Made by a program: the position numbers and the translations under genes
The notes under the pieces: generated by a model
What the model was told of the DNA's origin: nothing
Database searches by the model: none
The model's input: the letters and a program-made list of their open reading frames with translations, nothing else
Origin: Gammaproteobacteria bacterium
GTDB taxonomy: Bacteria; Pseudomonadota; Gammaproteobacteria; Thiohalobacterales; Thiohalobacteraceae
Assembly (NCBI GenBank): GCA_018819175.1
Contig: JAHJQQ010000019.1
Location: 113,869 to 177,868, forward strand
Direction of reading: 5' to 3'
DNA: 64,000 nt
Shown here: one piece after another, positions 1 to 10,604 of the stretch
Position numbering within the stretch: position 1 is the first letter of the stretch
How the letters are laid out: every line of letters begins with the position of its first letter

Positions 1-299
1 TGGAAACGTTTGAGATTCTCCTGCGCGAGCTTGAGAAATTCGCCGCTGTTGTGTTTCAACGCCTCACTGGCCATCGCACCAAAGGTCTCGCGTAACTGAT
101 CGCGCGCCTCATCCAGCGCGGCAATGCGTTCCTCGGCGCGCCGTCGCTCGACGGCAAGTTCGGCCTCCAGTCGTGCGGCCTCGGCGCGCAGCCGGGTGAG
201 CTTGCCATGTTGGATAAGGAATACCACCAACCCGCCCAGCAGGGAGGCCAGGATAACGGCGAGGGCAAAGACGATGATGGCGGGATCAATAGTCGGCAT
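1..299 (-). CDS. rmuC: RmuC-type DNA recombination protein, N-terminal part (cut by window edge)
   Basis: Only about the first 99 codons are inside the window; the gene runs off the left edge. The visible protein starts with a single membrane-spanning segment (about residues 4-28, rich in Val, Leu, Ile and Ala), then a charged alpha-helical stretch rich in Arg, Glu and Ala that looks like a coiled coil, then FGAMASEALKHNSGEF, which resembles the conserved start of the RmuC core. RmuC proteins are membrane-anchored, coiled-coil nuclease-like proteins that limit recombination between inverted repeats. A second in-frame ATG lies 9 nt upstream at 308, so the start could be there. The family is inferred from the N-terminal layout and this one motif, without the catalytic part. 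Confidence 0.7.
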   Translation of the reverse strand, partial: MPTIDPAIIVFALAVILASLLGGLVVFLIQHGKLTRLRAEAARLEAELAVERRRAEERIAALDEARDQLRETFGAMASEALKHNSGEFLKLAQENLKRF

Positions 300-457
300 G
301 GTTGGCATCATAGCATTGGGATGGTCTGGATGTGGTAGGACAGGTTGCCGACATTGTCATGATTGTGGGGCTGGATTATGCTCAGAGCTTGCATGGAGTG
401 TGCGACTTGCCCCTGATGTTCAAGGGTGGGCATAGCTGTAATCCCGAGGGTTCAAGG

Positions 458-691
458 ATGAACTTCGAGATCATTGGTGCTATCAGACAGTCTGATACCT
501 TTGCAGTCGGCTACTCGATACGGGCACTGACCAGGCTCAGGAAAGTTTACGGTGAGGGGCGCTGGCGCAAGCGTAAAGGTATCGCCACTGTACGTCTCTC
601 TGACGGCACTATAAGGATTGCCGAGCTTCATTGGTACGAAGCCTAAGGAATCGGCAAGCGGGAAATCAAGATTAAACGCTTCGTGGACTGA
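458..691 (+). pseudogene. Small conserved basic protein, interrupted by an in-frame TAA
   Basis: An open frame from ATG 458 gives 62 residues ending in ELHWYEA, then TAA at 644-646. The same frame continues without another stop through GIGKREIKIKRFVD to TGA 689-691, which abuts the ATG of the next gene at 692. From memory, relatives of this small family read HWYEA-x-GIGKKE-x-KIKR without a break, so the TAA replaces one internal codon. The core contains GRWRKRKGIA and VRLSDGTIRIAELHWYEA. It is basic and compact, and its function is not known to me. It could be a pseudogene, a shortened working protein or a read-through case. A longer reading starting at GTG/ATG codons near 332 is possible but lacks support. 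Confidence 0.55.
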
Positions 692-934
692 ATGCTTATG
701 AACATACCCAACGAATCCGATCTGCGCTTCGCTATCTGTATCCGCAACGATGACTACCAGGCATCGCTGGAGCTGCGGAAAGTCTATCCAGTGCTCAATG
801 ATGCGGATGCCGCGAGACATCACATGCTCCGAGTGATTGACGAATCTGGTGAAGACTATCTATATCCAGATGATTTTTTCATGCTGGTTGAACTTCCCGA
901 GGCGGTGCGCCGAGCGGTTATGCGTGCGGCTTGA
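692..934 (+). CDS. Small conserved protein of unknown function, coupled to the preceding gene
   Basis: An 80-residue acidic protein. Its ATG directly follows the TGA of the preceding frame (TGAATG), so translational coupling is likely; a second ATG at 698 is an alternative start. The C-terminal half reads VIDESGEDYLYPDDFF then VELPEAVRRAV, a pattern I recognise from small conserved hypothetical proteins in many proteobacteria that are often found near the HWYEA-type protein. There is no signal peptide, membrane segment or recognisable catalytic motif. The pair could be a two-gene unit, but nothing in the sequence identifies a toxin or antitoxin. Confidence 0.6.
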   Translation: MLMNIPNESDLRFAICIRNDDYQASLELRKVYPVLNDADAARHHMLRVIDESGEDYLYPDDFFMLVELPEAVRRAVMRAA

Positions 935-1048
935 GGTGGATTTTCAGAGGAAGTGGCTTTGATGAAAATACATCTGTCCCAGATCTATTGCATAGGAATT
1001 TATGAATTGATCTGTGCAATTTCCCCAGTTCGTATTGGCCAAACTTAA

Positions 1049-1315
1049 ATGACGAAGCGTTCAATACTTCGCTATCTATTATCAGTTGGATCTATCATTC
1101 TAGGATTTGCTATTTGTATATGGGGTGCCTTTGGGTTACTTAGTGATAGTTTCGACGGATTTGCGTTCGCAAATAAATATTCATCAGAAGGCCGGAATGG
1201 CGAAGCAGTAATCTTGTCGATGTTGATCGGCGGCACATGTGTCTGTTTTGGCGCATTTGAAATCCTACTATTGCGCGGGCGCCGTAAAAGATTGGGCAAC
1301 AATCCGAAAAAGTGA
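1049..1315 (+). CDS. Small two-helix membrane protein, unknown
   Basis: An 88-residue frame with two hydrophobic segments (about residues 9-31 and 53-75) and a very basic tail (RGRRKRLGNNPKK), so a small inner-membrane protein with a cytoplasmic positive end is plausible. The codons are clearly richer in A+T than the flanking genes, suggesting recent acquisition or little expression. There is no clear Shine-Dalgarno sequence before the ATG. It ends 19 nt before the convergent gph stop. I do not recognise the family; it may be a real lineage-specific gene or a chance frame. Confidence 0.4.
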   Translation: MTKRSILRYLLSVGSIILGFAICIWGAFGLLSDSFDGFAFANKYSSEGRNGEAVILSMLIGGTCVCFGAFEILLLRGRRKRLGNNPKK

Positions 1316-1334
1316 CAGATTGATTTTCACTTTA

Positions 1335-2033
1335 CTATTTAGCTTCTTGTGCCGTTGTTAACCATTCAAAAATCCCTTTAGGTGTTTCAACTAAGGCATC
1401 CGCGCCCCAGCCGTGCGGATCGTCCTCTTCTGCGATATAACCGAACAGCGCCACCAGTGTGGGCATGCCGGCGTTGATGCCGGCTTCGATGTCGCGTTTG
1501 GCATCGCCGACGTACAGGCATTCATGTGCCTGGGAGCCGGCGCGTTCGCAGGCGAGCAGCATGGGGGCGGGGTGGGGTTTGCGTTCGGTGAGGGTGTCGC
1601 CGCTGATGACGGCGGCGGCGCGATCGAAGAGCCTCATTTCCATGAGCAACGGGTCGGTGAGCCAGGCGGGTTTGTTGGTGACCACGCCCCAGTTCAATCC
1701 TTGCTGCTCCAGCGTGTCGAGCAGTTCACTCATGCCGGGGAAGAGGCGGGTTTCGCGGGCGATGTTCTGGCGATAGGTCTCCAACAAATATTCGCGGCGC
1801 GGCTGATAACCTAGATCATCGGGGTTAAGGCCGAAGCCGAGTTTAATGAGTGCGATGCCGCCGTGGGAGACGACCGGGCGAATAGTTTCATAGGGCAGTG
1901 CGGGCTTGCCGAACTTGCGCAGGGTTTCATTCAGCGCAAAGGCGAGGTCGGGTGCGGTATCGAGCAAGGTGCCGTCGAGATCGAACAGTACGGTGCGGAT
2001 GCGTTTATCCGCTGGCTTGGATGATGGTGACAT
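1335..2033 (-). CDS. gph: Phosphoglycolate phosphatase (HAD family)
   Basis: A 232-residue haloacid-dehalogenase-type phosphatase. Motif I is FDLDGTLLDT (nucleophile Asp and acid/base Asp near residues 17-19), followed by APDLAFALN, typical of Gph. Motif II/III are visible as VTNKPAW and KPHPAP, and motif IV as GDAKRDIEAG. It removes the phosphate from 2-phosphoglycolate, a product of DNA 3'-end repair and of photorespiration where that occurs. It starts at ATG 2033, 3 nt after the ubiG stop, so it is the last gene of a mtaD-ubiG-gph transcript. The same trio is adjacent in P. aeruginosa, which supports the assignment. Confidence 0.92.
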   Translation of the reverse strand: MSPSSKPADKRIRTVLFDLDGTLLDTAPDLAFALNETLRKFGKPALPYETIRPVVSHGGIALIKLGFGLNPDDLGYQPRREYLLETYRQNIARETRLFPGMSELLDTLEQQGLNWGVVTNKPAWLTDPLLMEMRLFDRAAAVISGDTLTERKPHPAPMLLACERAGSQAHECLYVGDAKRDIEAGINAGMPTLVALFGYIAEEDDPHGWGADALVETPKGIFEWLTTAQEAK

Positions 2034-2036
2034 GGA

Positions 2037-2741
2037 TCAGCGACGGTAGGCGGCGAGGTAGTTCACATCGACATCGCGGCCCAGGCTGTAGATCGAGGTG
2101 AGCGGGTTGTAGGTCATGCCGCTGATGTCGCGCAGTTCCAGGTCGGCGGCACGCGCCCAGCTGTCGAGTTCGGAAGGTCGAATGAATTTACGATAATCGT
2201 GGGTGCCCTTGGGCAACATGCGCAGGACATATTCCGCGCCGATAATGGCGAGCAGATAGGATTTCGGATTGCGGTTCAGGGTTGAAAACACGACCAACCC
2301 GCCGGGCTTGACCATGCGCGCGCAGGCCGCGATCACGGAATCCGGTTGCGGTACATGTTCGAGCATTTCCAGACAGGTGACGATGTCGAAACTGTCGGGG
2401 TGTTCGCTAGCCATCTGTTCGGCGGTGATCTGCTGGTAATCGACTTCCAGGCCGGTTTCGTACAGATGCAGCTTGGCAACCGATAACGGTGCCTCACCCA
2501 TGTCGATGCCAGTGACCTGCGCGCCGCGCGCGGCCATGCCTTCGCTCAGCAATCCACCGCCGCAGCCAACGTCCAGCACGCGTTTACCCTGCAAGGTTTC
2601 AAGACGCTCGATGTAATCCAGCCGCAACGGATTGATATCGTGCAGCGGTTTGAATTCGCTGTGCGGGTCCCACCAGCGCGCGGCCAGTTCTTCGAACTTG
2701 GCGATCTCGGCGGGGTCGACGTTGTGGGCGGCGTTGGGCAT
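2037..2741 (-). CDS. ubiG: Ubiquinone biosynthesis O-methyltransferase
   Basis: A 234-residue class I SAM-dependent methyltransferase. After the family-typical opening NVDPAEIAKFEELAARWWDP comes the SAM-binding glycine motif VLDVGCGGGLLSEGMA, and later CLEMLEHVPQP. UbiG methylates the two hydroxyl groups of the ubiquinone head group at two steps. I chose ATG 2741 because the family begins close to this residue; an in-frame TTG at 2783 would give 14 extra residues and overlap the mtaD stop. It lies between mtaD and gph with tight spacing, so the three are very likely co-transcribed. Confidence 0.95.
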   Translation of the reverse strand: MPNAAHNVDPAEIAKFEELAARWWDPHSEFKPLHDINPLRLDYIERLETLQGKRVLDVGCGGGLLSEGMAARGAQVTGIDMGEAPLSVAKLHLYETGLEVDYQQITAEQMASEHPDSFDIVTCLEMLEHVPQPDSVIAACARMVKPGGLVVFSTLNRNPKSYLLAIIGAEYVLRMLPKGTHDYRKFIRPSELDSWARAADLELRDISGMTYNPLTSIYSLGRDVDVNYLAAYRR

Positions 2742-2779
2742 GGGCGTAAGGATACCCCGATGAGGGATCGGGTGCGACG

Positions 2780-4114
2780 TCAAGTGTTCGCGTCGGCATC
2801 AGCCGCGGCGATGCGGACTTGCCACTGGCGCGCACGGGCGAGGATATCGGCCTCGTCGAGACTGGTCAGTACGCGCTCTTTTAATAAGTGCTCTCCGGCC
2901 ACCCAGACATCGCTGACCTGGTGGCGGCCGCTGGCATAGACCAGTTGCGACAGCGGGTGATACAGCGGCGTGGATTCGATGTCATCCAGACGCACGGCAC
3001 AGAGATCCGCCCATTTGCCGGCGATTAGCGAACCGGTCTGGTCGGCGATGCCGAGTGCTTGCGCGCCGTTGAGTGTGGCCATGCGCAGGGCCTGATAGGC
3101 GGTTACCGCGCCGGCATCGCCGCACACGGCCTTGGCTAGCAAGGCTGCGCTACGCATTTCACCGAACATGTCCAGGTCGTTATTGCTCGCGGCGCCGTCG
3201 GTGCCGAGGGCGACATTGATGCCGGCGTCGAGCAGGCGTTGCACCGGGCAGAAACCGCTGGCGAGTTTCAGATTGGACTCAGGGCAGTGCAACACGCTGA
3301 CGCTGCCGGCGGCGCAGAGTTCGATCTCTTCGTCAGTGAGTTGAGTCATGTGCACAGCCAGCAACGCGGGCGAAACAACCCCCAGTGCCTGCAAGCGTTC
3401 GAGCGGGCGCTTGCCGCATTGCTCGACGGATTGTTCCACTTCAAACGCCGTTTCGTGAACGTGCATGTGAATGGGCACGTCCAGTTCATCGGCGAGCACC
3501 CGCACCCGGTCCAATGGCGCATCAGAGACGCTGTACGGTGCATGCGGTGCGAACGCCGTGCGAATCAAGGGATGGCTGCGATAAGCGTCATGCAGTGCCA
3601 GTCCCTTGCTGAGATATTCATCGGCATCACTGGCATAGGCGCTCGGAAAATCGATCAGGATCATGCCGACGGTCGCGCGGATACCGGCCGTGGCCGCGAC
3701 CCGGGCAGTGACCTCCGGAAAGAAATACATATCGTTGAAGCAGGTGGTGCCGCTGCGCAGCATTTCCGCAATGGCCAGCAGGCTGCCATCATGCACGAAT
3801 TCTTCGCTGACCCAGCGGCCCTCGGCCGGCCAGATATGTTTCTGCAGCCAGTCCATGAGCGGCAGATCGTCGGCCAGCCCGCGCAGCAGTGACATGGCCG
3901 CATGGGTGTGTGCGTTGATCAGACCGGGAATGAGCGCATGCTTATCGAGCTGTAGTTCAGTATCGCTGCGATATTGTTGTCGAGCATCCGCTGTCGGGAG
4001 TATCGCCGCAATGCGTCCTTCGTGGATTGCCAGGCTGTGATCGATGAGTACGCGATCATCCGGTTCGATCGGGATGATCCAGCGTGCGTGCAGCAGTGTG
4101 TCGACAGTTTGCAT
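2780..4114 (-). CDS. mtaD: 5-methylthioadenosine / S-adenosylhomocysteine deaminase
   Basis: A 444-residue amidohydrolase (TRZ/ATZ group). Metal and catalytic motifs are present in order: NAHTHAAMSLLRG (about residue 67), HMHVHET (about 218), HMTQL (about 255) and LGTDGAASNND (about 305). It deaminates methylthioadenosine to methylthioinosine and S-adenosylhomocysteine to the inosyl form. With MtnA encoded at 6672 this suggests the methionine-salvage route through methylthioinosine phosphorylase, as known in P. aeruginosa; the phosphorylase itself is not in the window. It is the first gene of mtaD-ubiG-gph, and its 85-nt upstream spacer separates it from mscS. Confidence 0.93.
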   Translation of the reverse strand: MQTVDTLLHARWIIPIEPDDRVLIDHSLAIHEGRIAAILPTADARQQYRSDTELQLDKHALIPGLINAHTHAAMSLLRGLADDLPLMDWLQKHIWPAEGRWVSEEFVHDGSLLAIAEMLRSGTTCFNDMYFFPEVTARVAATAGIRATVGMILIDFPSAYASDADEYLSKGLALHDAYRSHPLIRTAFAPHAPYSVSDAPLDRVRVLADELDVPIHMHVHETAFEVEQSVEQCGKRPLERLQALGVVSPALLAVHMTQLTDEEIELCAAGSVSVLHCPESNLKLASGFCPVQRLLDAGINVALGTDGAASNNDLDMFGEMRSAALLAKAVCGDAGAVTAYQALRMATLNGAQALGIADQTGSLIAGKWADLCAVRLDDIESTPLYHPLSQLVYASGRHQVSDVWVAGEHLLKERVLTSLDEADILARARQWQVRIAAADADANT

Positions 4115-4199
4115 GGGCGAGGTGCTGTGGGGTTCCGCTTAGTATACTGAAATCACATGCAGGCGCATCTGGATAATAAGCCGAGCTGTAAACCGCAGA

Positions 4200-5033
4200 T
4201 CAGGCTGCATCGCCGACCTGATGCAGATGCACATCGCGTTGCGGGTAGGGAATGCTGATCCCATTCGCGTCGAAGGAGGCCTTGATGTTTTCCAGGAGAT
4301 CGGAACGCACCGCCCAATAATCCGTGGTCTTGGTCCAGGGGCGCACATTCAGATTGACACTGCTGTCGGCGAGCTCGGCGACGGAAATGGCCGGCGCCGG
4401 TTCGGTCAGGATACGTGCATCCTGTTGCATGACTTCCGTGATGAGGCGCTTGGCGGTGCGGATGTCGTCGTCGTAACCGATGCCGAACACCATATCGATG
4501 CGGCGCTTGTCCTGTGCGGTGACATTAATGATGATCCCGCTGTAGATCTGGCTGTTGGGTACGATGATGTCGCGATTATCACCGGTCCGGAGCAGAGTAC
4601 TGAAAATATTGACTGCGATAACGACGCCACTGGTGCCTGCAGCCTCGATAAAGTCGCCGACTTTGAAGGGGCGGAAGATGATCAACATGACGCCCGATGA
4701 GAAATTTGCCAGCGAATCCTTCAGGGCCAAGCCGATGGCCAGGCCCGCAGCGCCGACAATCGCCAGGAGTGAGGTTGTCTGCACGCCGACACGATCCAGC
4801 GCTGCAATCACAACGACGACAAGCAAGGCTGTATAGAGAATATTAGTGATGAATTGCGCCAGCATGCTGTCCATGCCGCCGCGTTTCATAAGCTTGTTGA
4901 AGGTATTCACCAACCATTTGGCCAACCAGCGTCCAATCACGAATATTGCCAGGGCTGATGCCAGGCGTATTGCCCAGGGGATCAGATAGACGGTACTGAA
5001 ATCAGTGGGCAGAGATTGTAAGAGCGTTTCCAT
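4200..5033 (-). CDS. mscS: Small-conductance mechanosensitive channel MscS
   Basis: A 277-residue MscS-type channel. Three hydrophobic helices occupy about residues 15-125; the pore-lining third helix includes AIVGAAGLAIGLALKDSLANF. The beta domain follows with FRPFKVGDFIEAAG and then VPNSQIYSGIIIN. Such channels open under membrane tension to release solutes during hypo-osmotic shock. The start at ATG 5033 is fixed by a strong ribosome site, GGAGGA, about 7 nt upstream; an earlier in-frame start would remove that spacing. It lies downstream of the OmpA-like gene on the same strand, separated by a perfect hairpin. Confidence 0.93.
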   Translation of the reverse strand: METLLQSLPTDFSTVYLIPWAIRLASALAIFVIGRWLAKWLVNTFNKLMKRGGMDSMLAQFITNILYTALLVVVVIAALDRVGVQTTSLLAIVGAAGLAIGLALKDSLANFSSGVMLIIFRPFKVGDFIEAAGTSGVVIAVNIFSTLLRTGDNRDIIVPNSQIYSGIIINVTAQDKRRIDMVFGIGYDDDIRTAKRLITEVMQQDARILTEPAPAISVAELADSSVNLNVRPWTKTTDYWAVRSDLLENIKASFDANGISIPYPQRDVHLHQVGDAA

Positions 5034-5080
5034 GTGCGGCTCCTCCTGCATGGGGATGAAGGTGAGCAACCCCGCAAATG

Positions 5081-5106
5081 CATCGGCCGCCTTGCGGCGG
5101 CCGATG
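5081..5106 (-). terminator. Perfect 11-bp hairpin after the OmpA-like gene
   Basis: CATCGGCCGCC and GGCGGCCGATG form a perfect 11-bp stem around the 4-nt loop TTGC, about 30 nt beyond the stop of the OmpA-like gene and before the mscS start. On the minus strand only a short T run (CATTTGC) follows, so it may end part of the transcription or stabilise the ompA-type mRNA end. Confidence 0.6.
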
Positions 5107-5135
5107 GGGACTGCGTGACCCTGAGTGGGTCGGTA

Positions 5136-5741
5136 TTACTTGGTGATTTCAGTGCCCTTGAAGGTGATTTCCACGCGACGGTTCTGCGCGCGTCCTTCAC
5201 TGGTGGCATTGCTGGCGACCGGCTGGCTTTCGCCCATGCCGGAAGTTGTGATCAAGCTGGCATCAATGTCTCTGCTCAGCAGGAAGTTTTTCACCGCTGC
5301 CGCACGACGTTCGGACAAAGCCTGATTGTAGGCATCGGAGCCGGAACTGTCGGTGTGGCCGACGACGTTGATGGACTCAATGGAGTTCAGCGATTTCACG
5401 CGGGTGGCCAATGCATCCAGTTCGGGTTGGTCGCGGTTGAATTCAGCACTGTCATGTGCGAACAGGGCCGCGGCAGACATAGATACGGTTTCGCTAACAG
5501 CCTTCGGAACCGGTGCCGGAGCGGGCTCGGCAACAGGTGCGACAACCAGGCCGCAGCCTTCGATCATCTTATCTTCAGACCAGGAACTGGTGCGAACGCA
5601 ATCACCGGAGCCGTCTGTGACGATGTGGCCCGCGCGGTCACCAACATAGGCGTCATTGACCATGCCGCCTTCGTGCGCAAAACCCTGCGCGCTAAAACCC
5701 AGGCTGGCTGCGACTGCGAGGTTCAGTATGGTTTTATTCAT
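5136..5741 (-). CDS. OmpA-family outer-membrane/peptidoglycan-associated protein
   Basis: A 201-residue exported protein. It has an N-terminal signal peptide (MNKTILNLAVAASLGFSAQG-FA, cleavage probable before HEGG), a middle segment with two Cys (GDCVRT and EGCGLV), a Pro/Ala-rich linker (PVAEPAPAPVPK) and a C-terminal OmpA domain with the peptidoglycan-binding pattern NVVGHTDSSGSDAYNQALSERRA and GMGESQPV. The start at ATG 5741 has a good Shine-Dalgarno AAGGAG 9 nt upstream. There is no transmembrane beta-barrel, so it is a soluble or surface-associated tether rather than a porin. It is transcribed divergently from the response regulator at 5924, which could be its regulator. Confidence 0.88.
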   Translation of the reverse strand: MNKTILNLAVAASLGFSAQGFAHEGGMVNDAYVGDRAGHIVTDGSGDCVRTSSWSEDKMIEGCGLVVAPVAEPAPAPVPKAVSETVSMSAAALFAHDSAEFNRDQPELDALATRVKSLNSIESINVVGHTDSSGSDAYNQALSERRAAAVKNFLLSRDIDASLITTSGMGESQPVASNATSEGRAQNRRVEITFKGTEITK

Positions 5742-5758
5742 TATGACTAACTCCTTGA

Positions 5759-5787
5759 GACGTGATCTGATGAAGGACGTGATCTGA
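5759..5787. repeat. Two direct repeats of GACGTGATCTGA in the 5' leader of the OmpA-like gene
   Basis: GACGTGATCTGA occurs at 5759-5770 and again at 5776-5787, 17 bp apart start to start. Just beyond, GGATCT-TCTG-AGATCC (5805-5820) forms a 6-bp hairpin. All lie in the intergenic region shared with the divergent response-regulator gene. Spaced direct repeats of this kind are typical of sites for OmpR-type regulators, but they may also just be part of the mRNA leader. Confidence 0.4.
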
Positions 5788-5866
5788 CAAAGCGAATAGT
5801 TTCCGGATCTTCTGAGATCCAGTGGCGCCATACACTAACAGCATTACCTGTTCACTTTCCAGGGGT

Positions 5867-5897
5867 TTGTGTGCCAGAATTGTAAAATATATATAAC
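5867..5897 (+). promoter_or_regulatory. Possible sigma-70 promoter of the response-regulator gene
   Basis: TTGTGT at 5867-5872 and TATATA at 5890-5895 (17-bp spacing), or TATAAC at 5892-5897, lie about 30 nt before the TTG start at 5924. The match is moderate and is based on position and base pattern only. Confidence 0.3.
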
Positions 5898-5923
5898 GAC
5901 GGGTACTTAACGAGGGGAAGTCT

Positions 5924-6637
5924 TTGCGAATCGCGCTGCTCGAGGACGATAAGTACCAGGCTGAAGTCATGCAGGTCTGGTTGCAGGCCGTTGGGCATGA
6001 ATGCCAGTCCTTTCAGACCGGGAAAGCCTTTATGGAGGCTACAAGCAGTCAGGATTTTGACTTGTTTATTCTCGACTGGGTGCTACCGGATACCAATGGT
6101 ATCCAGGTGTTGCAGGATATTCGCAAGCACAGTGAACGGCCGGTACCGGTGTTATTCGTGACCCAGATGGATAAGGAAGAAGATGTGATTCTGGCACTGG
6201 AAATGGGTGCCGATGATTACATGACCAAACCGGTGAAGCCCTTGGAAATGCTGGCGCGTATCACGGCGCTGGGGCGACGCGCCTACCCGGCAACGGAGCG
6301 GGCCGAGAATCTGGACATCGGTGAGTATCGTTTGAATACCAACAGTCGAAGCGTTGAATGGGCCGGCGAACCGGTCGATCTCACCCATAAGGAATTCGAT
6401 CTGACCTTATTTCTGTTCCGCAATATCGGGCGGTTGCTGTCTCGCAGCCAGATCCTGGAAGCGGTCTGGGCGACGACCGCCGATCTCAATACCCGCACGG
6501 TCGATACCCACATCAGCCGCATCCGTAACAAGTTGGGCTTGATGCCCGAGAATGGTTGGAAGCTGAGTGCCGTTTATCAGCATGGTTATCGTCTGGAGCG
6601 TCTTGAGCAAATATCCAGTCATGTCGGCGAGCCTTGA
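5924..6637 (+). CDS. OmpR-family response regulator (orphan)
   Basis: A 237-residue two-domain regulator. The receiver domain (about residues 1-120) has the acidic pair LEDD near residue 8, the phospho-acceptor in FILDWVLPDTNG (Asp near 50) and the conserved Lys in YMTKPVKP (about 103). The C-terminal winged-helix domain (about 135-230) has LTHKEFDLTLFLFRNIGRLLSR and TVDTHISRIRNKLG. It starts at TTG 5924, with GAGGGGAAG just upstream and no in-frame ATG nearby. No histidine kinase gene is adjacent, so its partner is encoded elsewhere. Next comes mtnA, 34 nt downstream, which is unrelated in function; the divergent OmpA-like gene is the more likely target. Confidence 0.88.
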   Translation: MRIALLEDDKYQAEVMQVWLQAVGHECQSFQTGKAFMEATSSQDFDLFILDWVLPDTNGIQVLQDIRKHSERPVPVLFVTQMDKEEDVILALEMGADDYMTKPVKPLEMLARITALGRRAYPATERAENLDIGEYRLNTNSRSVEWAGEPVDLTHKEFDLTLFLFRNIGRLLSRSQILEAVWATTADLNTRTVDTHISRIRNKLGLMPENGWKLSAVYQHGYRLERLEQISSHVGEP

Positions 6638-6671
6638 GCTTCTTCACCAGGGTTACTGAACGAGGTTTGTA

Positions 6672-7736
6672 ATGCCAGTTAGTCATGACAATGTCCGGGC
6701 AGTCAGCTGGACAGAGCAGGGGTTGCGCCTGCTGGATCAGCGCTATCTGCCCAATCGCGAAGACTATCTCACTCTGCCGGATGCCACGGCGGTTGCCCAG
6801 GCGATTCGCGATATGGTGGTGCGTGGCGCGCCCGCTATCGGCATTGCCGCCGCCTATGGGGTGGTTCTGGCAGCGCGCCAGGCGTACGCCGCCGTCGGTG
6901 CTGATTGGAAAAACGCGATAATCGCCGATCTTGATCGTCTGGCGGCCTCGCGCCCGACGGCAGTGAATCTGTTCTGGGCACTGGAGCGCATGCGCGCCCG
7001 CTTCGCCGGGCTGCAGGGTGATCCGGTGCCAGCCCTGTTGGCCGAAGCGCACAGTATTCTCGAAGAGGATATTCAGGCCAACCGACGCATGGGTGAATTG
7101 GGTGCTGCGTTGTTGACCGATACCCAGGGCGTACTTACACATTGCAATACGGGATCATTGGCGACGGGTGGCTATGGTACTGCCTTGGGTGTGATTCGCA
7201 GTGGCTGGGCGCAAGACCGCATCCAGTCGGTCTATGCCGACGAGACCCGACCCTGGTTGCAGGGTGCGCGACTGACCGCCTGGGAACTGGTGCGCGACAG
7301 CATCCCGGTTACCCTGCTGGCCGACAGCGCCGCGGCGCATTTGATGCGCCAGGGTAATGTCCAATGGGTGATTGTCGGGTCAGACCGCATTGCCGCCAAC
7401 GGCGATGTTGCCAACAAGATCGGTACTTACAGTCTGGCCGTCAATGCACGTCATCATGGCGTGCGTTTCATGGTGGTTGCGCCGACATCGACAATCGATA
7501 TGAATATCAAGACCGGTGCTGAGATACCCATTGAGAGTCGTGACGCTGCGGAGGTGCTGGCCTTGGCGGGGCAGCAAGTCGCCGCGAACGGTGCGCAGGC
7601 CTGGAATCCCGCTTTTGACGTCACGCCTGCCGCGCTGATCGATGCCATCGTGACCGAGCGCGGTGTCGTTCTGGCTCCTACCGCGGAAAAAATGGCGAAG
7701 CTGATGGGCCTAGCACGTCACTCCGCATCTTCATAG
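6672..7736 (+). CDS. mtnA: S-methyl-5-thioribose-1-phosphate isomerase
   Basis: A 354-residue aldose-ketose isomerase of the eIF2B-related fold. Family motifs include MVVRGAPAIGIAAAYG (about residue 47), the catalytic Cys in THCNTGSLATGGYGTALG (about 157) and the catalytic Asp in VGSDRIAANGDVANKIGTY (about 237). It converts methylthioribose-1-phosphate to methylthioribulose-1-phosphate in methionine salvage. It lies just upstream of gyrA, as in P. aeruginosa, and partners with mtaD a few kb away. A terminator-like hairpin follows. Confidence 0.96.
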   Translation: MPVSHDNVRAVSWTEQGLRLLDQRYLPNREDYLTLPDATAVAQAIRDMVVRGAPAIGIAAAYGVVLAARQAYAAVGADWKNAIIADLDRLAASRPTAVNLFWALERMRARFAGLQGDPVPALLAEAHSILEEDIQANRRMGELGAALLTDTQGVLTHCNTGSLATGGYGTALGVIRSGWAQDRIQSVYADETRPWLQGARLTAWELVRDSIPVTLLADSAAAHLMRQGNVQWVIVGSDRIAANGDVANKIGTYSLAVNARHHGVRFMVVAPTSTIDMNIKTGAEIPIESRDAAEVLALAGQQVAANGAQAWNPAFDVTPAALIDAIVTERGVVLAPTAEKMAKLMGLARHSASS

Positions 7737-7756
7737 CCGCCGAACATCCGTCAGGG

Positions 7757-7784
7757 CGCCGCAGGGACTCTCTGAGGCGTTTTT
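7757..7784 (+). terminator. Rho-independent terminator after mtnA
   Basis: CGCC-G-CAGGG, loop ACT, CTCTG-A-GGCG and then TTTTT form an interrupted 9-bp stem (one G-U pair, one base bulged on each side) 20 nt beyond the mtnA stop. It separates mtnA from gyrA transcription. Confidence 0.65.
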
Positions 7785-7903
7785 CCTGTGATGCAGTGGG
7801 TGGCTGCCTATGTTAGGATAACGCGAATTTGGCGCCTGTCAGACAACAAGAATTTCATTGGGCGCTATCGAACGTAAATTAATAAGGACTGGCTACACCC
7901 TCG

Positions 7904-10528
<2,625 letters not shown>

Positions 10529-10530
10529 CC

Positions 10531-10575
10531 AAAACGCGTAGCCGGTTTCATCACATCCAACTCAGGCTACGTTTT
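10531..10575 (+). terminator. Probable terminator after gyrA
   Basis: CGTAGCC (10537-10543) and GGCTACG (10565-10571), flanked by AAAA and TTTT, can pair across a 21-nt loop only a few bases beyond the gyrA stop. The long loop makes it a moderate terminator that may allow read-through into serC. Confidence 0.5.
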
Positions 10576-10604
10576 CCAGATAACGCACAGAGGTCAGTAC
10601 TAGC

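Noticed and set aside
458..934. Toxin-antitoxin pair
   Set aside because: Two small coupled genes, but neither sequence shows a known toxin or antitoxin motif, and the first is interrupted by a stop codon.
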